Shown: one piece after another, positions 8,086 to 16,581 of the stretch
Position numbering within the stretch: the stretch's first letter is position 1
Layout: each line of letters opens with the position of its first letter
Assembly (NCBI RefSeq): GCF_003363155.1
Contig: NZ_QRBE01000003.1
Span: forward strand, 124,001 to 188,000
Reading direction: 5' to 3'
Length of the DNA: 64,000 nt
Origin: Dyella monticola
Lineage (GTDB): Bacteria > Pseudomonadota > Gammaproteobacteria > Xanthomonadales > Rhodanobacteraceae
Notes under the pieces: model-generated
Told to the model about the DNA's origin: nothing
What the model saw: the letters and a program-made list of their open reading frames with translations, nothing else
Databases searched by the model: none
Translations under genes and position numbers: made by a program

Positions 8086-9057
8086 ATGAATTCAAAACGG
8101 AATATGATTTCCGTGGCCCCGATGATGGATTGGACGGACCGGCACTGCCGTTACTTCCATCGCCTGCTTTCGCCCAACACGCGCCTGTACACCGAAATGG
8201 TGACCAGCGCGGCGCTGGTGCGCGGAAAGCAGTTGCGATTGCTCGAGCACAGCCAGCAGGAGCATCCGGTCGCGCTGCAGCTGGGGGGCAGTGATCCGCA
8301 CGAGTTGGCGCAGGCCGCGTGTTATGGCGCGCAGGCCGGCTATGACGAGATCAATCTCAATGTCGGTTGTCCTTCCGACCGGGTGCAGTCAGGGCGTTTC
8401 GGTGCGTGCCTGATGCGTGAACCGGCGCTGGTGGGCGATTGCGTGAAGGCAATGCGCGATGCGGTGTCTGTGCCGGTGACAGTGAAGTGCCGCATCGGGG
8501 TGGATGATCAGGACGACTACGCGGACCTGCAACATTTCACCGAGACGATGCTTGAGGCGGGCGTGCAAGTGCTGGTGGTGCACGCGCGCAAGGCGTGGCT
8601 GCAGGGTTTGTCGCCGAAGGAGAATCGCGAGATCCCGCCGCTCGACTATGCGCGTGTCTATCGCCTCAAGCGCGAATTTCCGCAATTGGTCGTGGTAATC
8701 AATGGCGGTATCACCACGGTGGCGGCGATACGCGAGCATCTTGCGCAGGTCGATGGCGTGATGCTGGGGCGTGCGGCGTATCACGACCCGTATGTGCTCG
8801 CGCGGGTCGAGCAGGCGCTGTACGGTGTGCCGCTGCCCACGCGCGAAAGCGTGTTGCAGCACATGCGTCCCTATGTGGACGCGGAGCTGGCGCGCGGCAC
8901 CGCACTCAAGCACATCACCCGTCATCTGCTGGGGCTATACCAGGGCGAGCCGGGCGCACGTGGTTTTCGGCGCGTCCTGAGCGAAGGCGCGCACCTGGAA
9001 GGCGCCGGCTGGTCGCTGATCGAACGGGCGATGGCGCCGATGCGGATGGCGGCGTGA
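8086..9057 (+). CDS. dusA: tRNA-dihydrouridine(20/20a) synthase DusA
   Basis: 323-residue FMN enzyme that reduces uridine 20/20a in the tRNA D-loop with NADPH. Motifs are VAPMMDWTDRHCRYFHRLLS at the start, catalytic Cys95 in NLNVGCPSDRV, and KCRIGVDD and VVINGGITT of the TIM barrel. The ATG at 8086 is used here; 8104 (MISVAPMMDW) is equally possible, and the longer 8029 frame begins in integrase-side DNA. Ribosome sites are weak for all three. If the neighbouring element inserted here, the first codons and the promoter may come from the element. Expression of dusA after insertion is therefore uncertain. Confidence 0.93.
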   Translation: MNSKRNMISVAPMMDWTDRHCRYFHRLLSPNTRLYTEMVTSAALVRGKQLRLLEHSQQEHPVALQLGGSDPHELAQAACYGAQAGYDEINLNVGCPSDRVQSGRFGACLMREPALVGDCVKAMRDAVSVPVTVKCRIGVDDQDDYADLQHFTETMLEAGVQVLVVHARKAWLQGLSPKENREIPPLDYARVYRLKREFPQLVVVINGGITTVAAIREHLAQVDGVMLGRAAYHDPYVLARVEQALYGVPLPTRESVLQHMRPYVDAELARGTALKHITRHLLGLYQGEPGARGFRRVLSEGAHLEGAGWSLIERAMAPMRMAA

Positions 9058-9183
9058 AGAGAATCTGACGGGCTTTGCACGGTACCCGCTTAGGGCCCTG
9101 GATTCGGCCGTCCGGTCATTATTCAGCCCAGGTTGCGCAGTATGTTCCGTCGGCCGGGGTCTCCGGCACGCAAGCACGGAACT

Positions 9184-9501
9184 ATGGCTTTGAAGCAATT
9201 CGCATGGATAGTCGCGGCCGGGCTGCTGCTCGCCGGCACGGCTGTCGCGCAGTCGTCGCCACAGGCCGGCATGAGCCTGGACGAGGCTGTCACGCAAGTA
9301 CAGCAAAAGGTGGGCGGCAAGGTGCTGTCGGCCGAGCCGCGCCACATCGGGCGCAATAAGGTGGAGTACCGTATCAAGGTGCTTACGCCCGAAGGGCATG
9401 TGCGCGTTTTCAGAATGCCCTCTGATGCCACCCGTGTGCCGCCTGCGGCACAATCCCCCAAGAAGTTCCCCAACGGCGGAAGCAAGAAGGAGAAACACTG
9501 A
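9184..9501 (+). CDS. Secreted PepSY-domain protein coupled to a PhoPQ-like system
   Basis: 105 residues from the ATG at 9184: signal peptide MALKQFAWIVAAGLLLAG, then TAVAQ, then a small PepSY-type domain (MSLDEAVTQVQQKVGGKVLS, ending EYRIKVLTPEGHVRVFRM) and a basic tail. The ATG at 9133 would place non-signal sequence in front and is rejected. The stop overlaps the response-regulator start by one base (TGATG), so it belongs to the same operon. PepSY proteins near two-component systems are often periplasmic modulators; that role here is inferred. Confidence 0.8.
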   Translation: MALKQFAWIVAAGLLLAGTAVAQSSPQAGMSLDEAVTQVQQKVGGKVLSAEPRHIGRNKVEYRIKVLTPEGHVRVFRMPSDATRVPPAAQSPKKFPNGGSKKEKH

Positions 9502-10187
9502 TGCGCATCCTCCTGGTCGAAGACGAAGCGCCGCTGCGTGAAACGCTGGCGGCCCGACTCAAACGCGACGGGTTTGCCGTAGATACCGCCCAGGATGGCG
9601 AAGAGGGCATGTACCTGGGTCGTGAAGTGCCGTTCGATCTGGCCATCATCGATCTGGGTCTCCCGAAGATGTCGGGCATGGATTTGGTCAAGTCATTGCG
9701 CGAGGCCGGACAGCGATACCCCATCCTGATCCTCACCGCGCGCGGCAGTTGGCAAGACAAGGTCGAAGGCCTCAAGCACGGCGCCGACGACTACCTGGTC
9801 AAGCCGTTCCACGTGGAAGAGTTGCTGGCGCGCATCAACGCATTGGTGCGCCGCGCGAGCGGCTGGTCCAAGCCGGTGCTGGCGTGTGGGCCCATCAAGC
9901 TGGACACCACCGCGCAAACCGTGACGGTGGAAACCAAGCCGGTGGACCTCACCAGCTACGAATACAAAGTGCTGGAATACCTGATGCTGCACGCGGGTGA
10001 GCTGGTGTCCAAAGCCGATCTCACTGAGCACATCTATCAACAGGATTTCGATCGCGATTCGAATGTGCTGGAGGTTTTCATCGGCCGGCTGCGCCGAAAG
10101 CTGGATTCAGAAAGCACTCTGAAGCCGATCGAGACGGTGCGTGGACGCGGATACCGCTTTGCCATCCCCCGCAGCGAAGACGAATGA
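9501..10187 (+). CDS. phoP: PhoP-like OmpR-family response regulator
   Basis: 228-residue DNA-binding response regulator. The receiver domain has acidic residues at VEDEAP, phospho-acceptor D51 (IIDLGLPKMSGMD), T79 region (LILTARG) and K101 (LVKPF). The C-terminal winged helix ends with NVLEVFIGRLRRKLD and ETVRGRGYRFAIP. It is most like PhoP of xanthomonads, which responds to divalent cations or cell-envelope stress; the symbol rests on overall similarity and the paired kinase. It lies between a PepSY protein and the kinase, with overlapping genes on both sides. Confidence 0.85.
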   Translation: MRILLVEDEAPLRETLAARLKRDGFAVDTAQDGEEGMYLGREVPFDLAIIDLGLPKMSGMDLVKSLREAGQRYPILILTARGSWQDKVEGLKHGADDYLVKPFHVEELLARINALVRRASGWSKPVLACGPIKLDTTAQTVTVETKPVDLTSYEYKVLEYLMLHAGELVSKADLTEHIYQQDFDRDSNVLEVFIGRLRRKLDSESTLKPIETVRGRGYRFAIPRSEDE

Positions 10188-11568
10188 TGCAGCCGAGCGC
10201 CGCCCGTTTTCGCTGGCGGCGCGGGCGGCGCTCACCACCGGCCTTGTGCTGGCCGCCTTTCTGGGCGCCATCGGCTGGACGCTGTCACGCACCTACAACG
10301 CCAGCGAACTGAACAAACTGCAGGACCGCCTGCACAACTACGTCATAACCTACATCGCCGGTACCGACCCGCGTCGCGACGGTACGCCGTTGATGCCCGA
10401 TACGCCGCCGGACCCGATGTTCTCGCGTCCGGGCTCCGGCCTGTATGCCGTGGTGCTGGGCGACAACAACTTCCACTGGGAGTCCTCCTCCGCGCTGGGT
10501 CGTGATTTCAGCTTTCTGCATCCGCTGGAGCCGGGCGATCATCAATTCATCGGCCCGGTGGATACGGAACTGGGGCGGCTCTACTACTACAGCTTTGGCG
10601 TGGCGCTGGACGTGCCTGATCGGCCCGCGGTGCATCTGACGTTCACCGTTGCGCAAACCGAAGACGAACTCGAAAGCAACACGGCCGTCTATCGCCGCAG
10701 CCTGGTCGGCTGGCTTGCCACGCTGGGCCTGATGCTGATCGTGCTGCAACTGTTGCTGCTGCGCTGGAGCCTTACGCCATTGCGCAAAGTGTCCAGCGAC
10801 ATGAGCCGCGTCGAGCGCGGCAACAGCGATCATCTGGATAGCCAATATCCCATCGAGCTGACCGGCCTCACGCACCGCATCAATGCCTTCATCGAAAGCG
10901 AACGCGAACAGCGTACGCGCTATCGCAACACCCTGGCCGATCTCGCACACAGCTTGAAAACGCCCTTGGCGGTGATGCGTTCGCAAGTGGAATCGTCCGA
11001 TGTATCCACCTCGGTACGCGGGTCGCTACTGGACCAGGTGCGCCGCATGGACGAACTGGTCGCCTATCAGCTGGCACGCGCGGCAACCACCGGGCGCCAG
11101 ACCTTTGCGGCAAGTGCGGTGCCTATCGCCGGACATGCCGAAGATCTCGTGCAAAGCCTGGAAAAGGTTTATGCCGCGAAAAACGTGCTGTGCGAGTTCG
11201 ATATCGAAGACGGCGCCGCGTTCTACGGCGAGCAGGGCGATCTGCTCGAACTCATGGGCAACCTGCTCGAAAACGCCTTCAAGTGGGCGCAGCACCACGT
11301 GCTGCTGGTCGTGAAAACCGATCGTCAGCCGGGTCGCCCGCGCCCGGGCCTGCTGCTCAGTGTCGAGGACGATGGCCCCGGCATCAAAGAAGATAAGGTC
11401 GAGAAGGTTCTGCAGCGTGGCGTGCGTGGCGATGAGCGCGTCAAAGGCCACGGCATCGGCCTTTCCATCGTGCAGGACATCGTGCGCGCCTATAGCGGGG
11501 AATTGACGGTGGATCACTCGCCGGAATTCGGCGGCGCGCGCTTCAGCGTGGTACTGCCGCCGGCCTGA
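10141..11568 (+). CDS. phoQ: PhoQ-like sensor histidine kinase
   Basis: Membrane sensor kinase partnered with the preceding regulator. From the GTG at 10141 (47-bp overlap with the regulator) it is 475 residues; a TTG at 10159 is the other possible start, and there is no in-frame ATG. Transmembrane helices at about 31-48 and 189-209 bracket a periplasmic sensor of about 140 residues. A HAMP-like linker follows, then the H-box with H270 (LADLAHSLKTPLAVM), the N-box (ELMGNLLENAFKWA), and G-boxes (SVEDDGPGI, GHGIGLSIV). All kinase motifs are intact. The ligand cannot be read from sequence. Confidence 0.85.
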   Translation: MDADTALPSPAAKTNDAAERRPFSLAARAALTTGLVLAAFLGAIGWTLSRTYNASELNKLQDRLHNYVITYIAGTDPRRDGTPLMPDTPPDPMFSRPGSGLYAVVLGDNNFHWESSSALGRDFSFLHPLEPGDHQFIGPVDTELGRLYYYSFGVALDVPDRPAVHLTFTVAQTEDELESNTAVYRRSLVGWLATLGLMLIVLQLLLLRWSLTPLRKVSSDMSRVERGNSDHLDSQYPIELTGLTHRINAFIESEREQRTRYRNTLADLAHSLKTPLAVMRSQVESSDVSTSVRGSLLDQVRRMDELVAYQLARAATTGRQTFAASAVPIAGHAEDLVQSLEKVYAAKNVLCEFDIEDGAAFYGEQGDLLELMGNLLENAFKWAQHHVLLVVKTDRQPGRPRPGLLLSVEDDGPGIKEDKVEKVLQRGVRGDERVKGHGIGLSIVQDIVRAYSGELTVDHSPEFGGARFSVVLPPA

Positions 11569-11601
11569 TGGGCGGCGATGCGCAGTAACGCATGAGAGTG
11601 G

Positions 11602-11976
11602 TTACTGGATCGAACCGGGCAGCAGCGATTGCCAGCTCAGCCCGGAGGGACCAGAACTGTGCGAAGCGCCATCAGGCGATGTATCGCTGCCCCCGAAATG
11701 GGCGGGCGCATCGTCCATCGTACTGTTGGTAGAGCTGCTGCCGTGGGTGCTGCTGCTGGACGAAGAGGAAGACACCGCGCTCGTACTCCGCGAGATGTTC
11801 AACCCGTCGCCATTGGATGCGGACGTTTCATGCCCGCTGCCATGATCGCTGTTGCCGTGGCCGGTGCAGCCGGTGCTTGCGCTCACGTCACCCGTCGCTG
11901 GCGCACCAGCGGCCACCGCCTGGGCGACGGCGCCAAGACTCAGCAGGCATCCGAGCAGCAACGATGTGGCACGCAT
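11602..11976 (-). CDS. Small secreted Ser/His-rich protein, unknown
   Basis: 124 residues. The ATG at 11976 follows GGGGGC and opens a signal peptide (MRATSLLLGCLLSLGAVAQA, VAAGAPA). The mature part is low complexity: a GHGNSDHGSGHETSASNGDG stretch with several His, a run of eight Ser, then STHGSSSTNSTMDD and a terminal SGLSWQSLLPGSIQ. It may be periplasmic or surface-exposed; the His-rich stretch could bind metal but this is only a suggestion. It converges on the PhoQ-like gene, with 33 bp between the stops. Confidence 0.6.
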   Translation of the reverse strand: MRATSLLLGCLLSLGAVAQAVAAGAPATGDVSASTGCTGHGNSDHGSGHETSASNGDGLNISRSTSAVSSSSSSSSTHGSSSTNSTMDDAPAHFGGSDTSPDGASHSSGPSGLSWQSLLPGSIQ

Positions 11977-12149
11977 GGCGGTAAAGCCCCCAAAGGCATA
12001 TTGCCTATCTTTTGGATGGTCCCAGAAACCCCGGTCCGATACCAGTGCCCCGGCCGCGGCGCCTGCCTTAGAATCGCCCGATGCCCCATTCCCATGTTCC
12101 CGCCCCCTGGCGACCCGCCGCGGTCGCCCGTCTACAGGCCTGCTGAGAC

Positions 12150-13121
12150 ATGCAGCCGCAACAGCTTCTCGCTGCCCTGGCGTCCGGGGAAACACTTTCC
12201 GGTTCGCGTCTGGCCACCGAGGCCGGCGTCACGCGAGCCGCCATCTGGAAGCAGATCGAGGCCTTGCGGCATCGCGGGGTGCCGATTGAATCCGCCGGCG
12301 TGGCCGGCTATCGGCTGCCTTGGCCGATCCAGATGCTGGATGGGCAGGCCATCCGCGCCAACCTGTCCGCCGCGCTCGCGTCTCGCCTGGGTGGGCTGGA
12401 CGTGCATTGGGAGATCGATTCCACTTCCAGCGTATTGCAGCGACGTGGCGCCGGTGCGCCCGATTTCAGCGTCGTGATGGCTGAGACGCAGACAGCCGGC
12501 CGCGGCCGGCGCGGGCGCACGTGGCTGTCGCCGCCGGGCTTGAACATCTACCTCTCCTGCCTGAAGCGATTCGATGGCGGCTTTGCCGCGCTCTCCGGTT
12601 TGTCCTTGGCGACCGGCGTGATCGTGCTGCGCGCGCTGCACGCGCTGGGTATCCACGGTCCGTGCCTGAAGTGGCCCAATGATGTGCTGGCCGACGGCGG
12701 CAAGCTGGCCGGCATCCTGGTGGAGCTCAGCGGTGAATACCAAGGTCCGTGCGCGGCCGTGATCGGCATCGGCCTCAACCTTCGGCTCACCAATGCCCTG
12801 CGCGAACAGGCCGGCCAGCCCGTGTGTGACCTGGCTACGCTCGCCCAGGGCGTGCCGCCCGACCGTAATCACGCCGCGGCCGCCTTGATCAACAGCCTCG
12901 TCGACGGGCTGGAGCAATTTGAGCGCGATGGCTTTGCCGCATTCGCCGATGACTACGCCGAACATGACGCCCTACGCGGTATACCGCTGCACGTGAGCAG
13001 TCCCTCCGGTGAGCTGGATGGTATCGGTGCCGGTATCGATGCGCGTGGCGCGTTGCAGCTGCAAACCGCGCATGGCGTGCATGGCATCGACAGCGCCGAC
13101 GTCACGGTGCGACGCGCATGA
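12150..13121 (+). CDS. birA: BirA: biotin-protein ligase and biotin-operon repressor
   Basis: 323 residues. The N-terminal winged helix (about 1-60: SRLATEAGVTRAAIWKQIEA) is present, so this is the bifunctional regulator form. The catalytic domain has the biotinyl-AMP loop AETQTAGRGRRGRTWLSPPG, KWPNDVL and GKLAGILVEL, then an SH3-like C-terminal domain. It makes biotinyl-AMP and attaches biotin to acetyl-CoA carboxylase BCCP. A TAGAAT -10-like box lies at 12069-12074. It overlaps coaX by 4 bp (ATGA). Confidence 0.95.
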   Translation: MQPQQLLAALASGETLSGSRLATEAGVTRAAIWKQIEALRHRGVPIESAGVAGYRLPWPIQMLDGQAIRANLSAALASRLGGLDVHWEIDSTSSVLQRRGAGAPDFSVVMAETQTAGRGRRGRTWLSPPGLNIYLSCLKRFDGGFAALSGLSLATGVIVLRALHALGIHGPCLKWPNDVLADGGKLAGILVELSGEYQGPCAAVIGIGLNLRLTNALREQAGQPVCDLATLAQGVPPDRNHAAAALINSLVDGLEQFERDGFAAFADDYAEHDALRGIPLHVSSPSGELDGIGAGIDARGALQLQTAHGVHGIDSADVTVRRA

Positions 13122-13873
13122 AGCTCTTGCTCGATCTGGGCAACACGCGCCTGAAATGGGCACTGGCGACCGACGTGGGCTGGCACGCGCGGGGCGCCGT
13201 GGCGTGGGAAGAAGATGTGCCGACGGCACTCGCGCAGGCGTGGCGCAATCAGCCACCGCCGCAGGATGTGTTTGGCGCATCGGTGGTGGATGCGACGCGC
13301 GAGCTGCAGGTCGCGCGAGTTGTGAGCGAAACGTTCGCGCGTGACGTCCAATGGGTGCGCACACCCGCCGAAGGCTGCGGCGTGCGTAACGCCTATGCCG
13401 AACCGCAGCGCTTGGGCGTGGATCGCTTTCTGGCGATGGTGGCGGCCCGCGCTGCCGGTCAGGCGCCCTGTGTGCTGGCAGGTATCGGCACGGCCTTGAC
13501 GCTCGATGCACTCGCCGCCGATGGCCAACACCTGGGCGGGTTGATTGCGCCCGGTCCACTGCTGATGCAGCAATCGCTGCTCGGTGCGACGGTGCGTGTG
13601 CGGCCGGATCGCCCGGGCGTTATCCGCGCCATCGCGGACAACACCACCGACGCCGTGACCTCGGGCTGCTGGCAGGCCGTTGCGGCGCTGATCGAACGCT
13701 TCGCCAACCATGTGGCCCGGCAGCATCCGGGCACGCAGCGCCTGCTGCTGGATGGCGGCGACGCTGGCGCCTTGCTGTCGTTGCTGGACATTCCGGCGGA
13801 GCTGGCCACTGACAGCGTGCTGCGCGGTTTGCTTGTGTGGTCCACCGCACATCCGCGGGCTTCGAAACCCTAG
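13118..13873 (+). CDS. coaX: Type III pantothenate kinase
   Basis: 251-residue cytoplasmic kinase for the first step of coenzyme A synthesis. Landmarks are the nucleotide-binding start MKLLLDLGNTRLKWAL, the pantothenate-site YAEPQRLGVDRFLAMV, and GIGTALTLDALAADGQHLGG and LIAPGPLLMQQSL. It is translationally coupled to birA through an ATGA overlap; birA-coaX neighbours are common in proteobacteria. No sign of damage. Confidence 0.93.
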   Translation: MKLLLDLGNTRLKWALATDVGWHARGAVAWEEDVPTALAQAWRNQPPPQDVFGASVVDATRELQVARVVSETFARDVQWVRTPAEGCGVRNAYAEPQRLGVDRFLAMVAARAAGQAPCVLAGIGTALTLDALAADGQHLGGLIAPGPLLMQQSLLGATVRVRPDRPGVIRAIADNTTDAVTSGCWQAVAALIERFANHVARQHPGTQRLLLDGGDAGALLSLLDIPAELATDSVLRGLLVWSTAHPRASKP

Positions 13874-13904
13874 AATCAGCTATCCAACGGGGGATGCTCG
13901 GTCA

Positions 13905-14645
13905 ATGGTTCTGCGCCTGTTATTCGTTTTGCTGATTGCGTTCAACATCGCCGTAGGCGCGTGGCTGCTGTTGGGCCAGAACGACACGCATGCCAGCTTC
14001 GCCACGGACCCGGGCGTACCCAAGCTCCATTTGCTTTCCGAACTGCCGCCGCCCGCAAGTACCATCGCACAAGCCGCGTCGATAGCGTCTGCGGCATCCA
14101 CAACGGCGGCGACGGCTTCAGTACCTGCGCCCGCCACCACGACCACCACGCGTGCACCGGCCGCCGCATCGACCGACGCCAATACGCTGAGTTATGCCTG
14201 CATGGCGCTCGGTCCTTTCGCCACGCAGGAAGATCTGCGCATTGCCCGGAACGCGCTTGGCGCGCAAGTGCAACGCATTCGTGCGCGCCAGGAGCAGACC
14301 ATGCAAATGCGCGGCTGGTGGGTTCACTTGCCGCCGAGCGCCACGCATGCCGCAGCCCTTGCCCAGGCGCGCGCACTGGGTGCACGCAACATCCAGGATT
14401 ATTTCGTGGTGAGTTCGGGCGACAACCCGAACACCGTCTCCCTGGGCTTGTTCAAGGATCCTGCCAACGCGCGCAAACGCCGGGATGAGATCCTCGCCGC
14501 CGGCTTCCCTGCCCAGGTCACCGAGCGCACCGAAAACGTGCCCGAATATTGGCTGGACCTGATTCCCACCGACAGCAAGCATTTCGACTGGCGTAGCCGC
14601 ATCCACGACCCGGCGATCGGCTCGCACAGCACGGGCTGCTTTTGA
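13905..14645 (+). CDS. Membrane-anchored SPOR-domain protein
   Basis: 246 residues. The ATG at 13905 begins with an uncleaved anchor (MVLRLLFVLLIAFNIAVGAW). A Thr/Ala/Pro-rich periplasmic linker follows (about 60-105), then a SPOR-like domain from about 110 (YACMALGPFATQEDLRIARN ... VSLGLFKDPANARKRRDEIL) that would bind peptidoglycan denuded of side chains. It lies 31 bp after coaX, with a TAGAAT box inside the gap (at about 13872). The birA-coaX-SPOR order suggests an operon with a possible internal promoter. The exact division or wall role is unknown. Confidence 0.8.
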   Translation: MVLRLLFVLLIAFNIAVGAWLLLGQNDTHASFATDPGVPKLHLLSELPPPASTIAQAASIASAASTTAATASVPAPATTTTTRAPAAASTDANTLSYACMALGPFATQEDLRIARNALGAQVQRIRARQEQTMQMRGWWVHLPPSATHAAALAQARALGARNIQDYFVVSSGDNPNTVSLGLFKDPANARKRRDEILAAGFPAQVTERTENVPEYWLDLIPTDSKHFDWRSRIHDPAIGSHSTGCF

Positions 14646-14652
14646 GGGAAGG

Positions 14653-14682
14653 ATGCCAGTCTCGTAGCCACGCTGTTAGAAT
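14653..14682 (+). promoter_or_regulatory. Candidate promoter of tRNA-Thr
   Basis: ATGCCA (14653-14658) and TAGAAT (14677-14682) are 18 bp apart and end 12 bp before the tRNA. The -10 box is good; the -35 matches consensus at four of six positions. Confidence 0.45.
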
Positions 14683-14694
14683 GGACGGCCCAAT

Positions 14695-14770
14695 GCCGGC
14701 ATAGCTCAGTTGGTAGAGCAACCGCCTTGTAAGCGGTAGGTCGTCTGTTCGAGTCAGACTGTCGGCACCA
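14695..14770 (+). tRNA. tRNA-Thr, anticodon UGU
   Basis: 76-nt cloverleaf with encoded CCA. The acceptor stem pairs GCCGGCA (14695-14701) with TGTCGGC (14760-14766), including one G-U. The anticodon stem ACCGC/GCGGT encloses loop CTTGTAA with anticodon TGT (14728-14730). The T-arm is GTCTG TTCGAGT CAGAC. The discriminator base is A (14767) followed by CCA. It reads ACA and related threonine codons. Confidence 0.97.
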
Positions 14771-14795
14771 GATAGCCATCCAGGCACGTTCAAGC

Positions 14796-14835
14796 AAGGC
14801 CGGAAATCCTGCAACTGGGGTTCTGGCCTTTTTTA
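14796..14835 (+). terminator. Intrinsic terminator after tRNA-Thr
   Basis: AAGGCCGGAA (14796-14805) pairs with TTCTGGCCTT (14821-14830) as a 10-bp stem with one G-U pair and a 15-base loop, and runs into TTTTTT. Good rho-independent signal for the tRNA transcript. Confidence 0.75.
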
Positions 14836-15298
14836 TCATCCAGTGCGGTCCTCCGGTATGCCAGCGCGTAACCCGCCGCCGTCATAAGGGCAGTCGACCC
14901 ATGCTGCGCCACTTTCTTCAACAAAACGTACTGCGCATCGTTCCGTTGCCTGCAGGGAGCCGTGCAACGTGTACCGTCGTTACCGGAATGAGGCGAATAA
15001 GATGTATCGCTCTGTCAGTAAAGGTTGACACTGTTTGCAGAGCATTGCCGAATAGCTTTTTCGCACGCCAACACGCAGCATGTGTGTCACTTCCGCTTGA
15101 CCGCTGCATGCGCACTATCACCCAGCCGTGAGGCTCGGCGCGCTGCGACTCAACAATCGAGCATTGCTACTTCACTTCAGTCATTGGTAAATACCCAGTG
15201 TCGCGCGCCGATCAAGCGGAAGTCTCACAGGGCCCCACTCACACCGAGGAGTTGGGTGCGTTGATCGCAGCGTCTATGCACGATTCATACACGCGCGA
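14836..15298. other. 463-bp stretch with no gene seen
   Basis: Between the tRNA terminator and the stop of the zinc-ribbon protein gene I find no convincing coding frame on either strand. A 76-codon plus frame at 14901 lacks a ribosome site and any family resemblance. No hairpin with a T-run was found, so there is no visible terminator for the minus-strand gene at 15299. A small RNA cannot be excluded. Confidence 0.4.
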
Positions 15299-16429
15299 TC
15301 AGAGCGACGAGGGCGTGCCTTGTTGCAACAGCCGATCCATCGCTTGCTCGTGTTCGGCCTTCAGCGATTGCAGTTCTTGCTTGGCTGCGCGTTCCTCGAA
15401 CACTTCCTCGTTGAGGGTTTGTGCCAAACCCTGGATCTGCGTATGCATGGGTTCGGGCAGCATGAGCTTGCCGGTAAAATCCAAATGCGATCTGCCTAGT
15501 GCCTGTTGGGCGACGTTCAACACCTGCTCGGCGGTGCCGATATATCGATTCTCCACCGCAAAAAATCGGGCGAAGGCTTCGTCACCTTGCGCGCGCGATT
15601 GGAGAAAGCCAGTTAGCACGGTGGTTCGCAACGGTTGCCGAATTTCCGCGAGATAGGACTGATTGCGATCTTCGAACGCTTTGAGCTCAATTTGATGCTC
15701 GGCGAGCATGCTTCGATAGCGCTCCAGTGATTGACGACTTGCAGCAATGCCTTGGGCGGAGACAAGTCGCTGCGGCGTCAGTGCCATTTCAAGATGCAAG
15801 TCGCGCTGCGCCTGAAGACGTATCGCTTCCTTCTGCTTGAATACGATGGAGTCCTGCGTGATGTGCTCGATGGCGATCTGCAACGACGAAGCGCTCGCAC
15901 TGTTGATCGATGCCGTTCCATTCGTTGTCGAAGGTACGGACGTGCTGGAGGCAGGATTTTTGCTGTCCATGGCCTTGGTCAAACTTACCAGCGCCTGATG
16001 AACGCCTTGCGCGCGTTGTTGCTGTTGGTTGTCGAGCAGCACCGAGCCGTACGCAACCGGAAGCACGATCGTCCAGGTTACCAATAGCGTTCGCCGGAAG
16101 CGCGTTTTTGCCAGCCAGCAGAACAGGCCACCGATCAGCAACGCTACCAGCACGCCGCCCAGGACGTGCCCGATCACCAAGCCCACATGGGTGGGATTGG
16201 TGGGCGTCCCGTACAGCAGGATGGCCGCTGCAATTGCCGCAGCCAGCAGTGCCAGGGACCAGACGATCGCCCCGCCTGCTCCGATATCGGCGGTTTGCAT
16301 GGTGCGTGTGCGTGAGGAATGTGAGCCGCGGCCGGGACCGGCATAGCGGCCGCGCCCAACGATGAGGTCGCACGAACCGCAAACGGTCGACGCGCCGGAT
16401 GTCGGCGCCCCGCAAACTGAACACGTCAT
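15299..16429 (-). CDS. Zinc-ribbon membrane protein with cytoplasmic or periplasmic helical domain
   Basis: 376 residues from the ATG at 16429 (GGGGGA ribosome site). An N-terminal zinc ribbon has Cys pairs at 3/6 and 17/20 (MTCSVCGAPTSG, TVCGSCD). Three membrane helices follow (about 56-73, 82-105, 113-130), then a Ser/Thr-rich linker and a long, mostly helical, Gln/Glu-rich region (about 180-376; for example QRDLHLEMALTPQRLVSAQG). No family I can name. The head resembles other short zinc-ribbon membrane proteins of unknown role. It is divergent from arginase. Confidence 0.65.
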   Translation of the reverse strand: MTCSVCGAPTSGASTVCGSCDLIVGRGRYAGPGRGSHSSRTRTMQTADIGAGGAIVWSLALLAAAIAAAILLYGTPTNPTHVGLVIGHVLGGVLVALLIGGLFCWLAKTRFRRTLLVTWTIVLPVAYGSVLLDNQQQQRAQGVHQALVSLTKAMDSKNPASSTSVPSTTNGTASINSASASSLQIAIEHITQDSIVFKQKEAIRLQAQRDLHLEMALTPQRLVSAQGIAASRQSLERYRSMLAEHQIELKAFEDRNQSYLAEIRQPLRTTVLTGFLQSRAQGDEAFARFFAVENRYIGTAEQVLNVAQQALGRSHLDFTGKLMLPEPMHTQIQGLAQTLNEEVFEERAAKQELQSLKAEHEQAMDRLLQQGTPSSL

Positions 16430-16581
16430 GTTGTCCCCCGGTGGCGGATGACCATCGCATCGCCCGTTCCCTGCGCACGTTATAGCAGATGCCTGAAAGC
16501 CTGGGCGACCCCTCTGATGGGCCGCTCTGTCTGGACCGGCTACACTTGCGTATCTATGCGAAACACCAAGAGAAAATCGGT

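Noticed and set aside
14901-15131. 76-codon plus-strand frame after tRNA-Thr
   Set aside because: No ribosome site, no domain pattern, and Cys/Arg content typical of chance frames.
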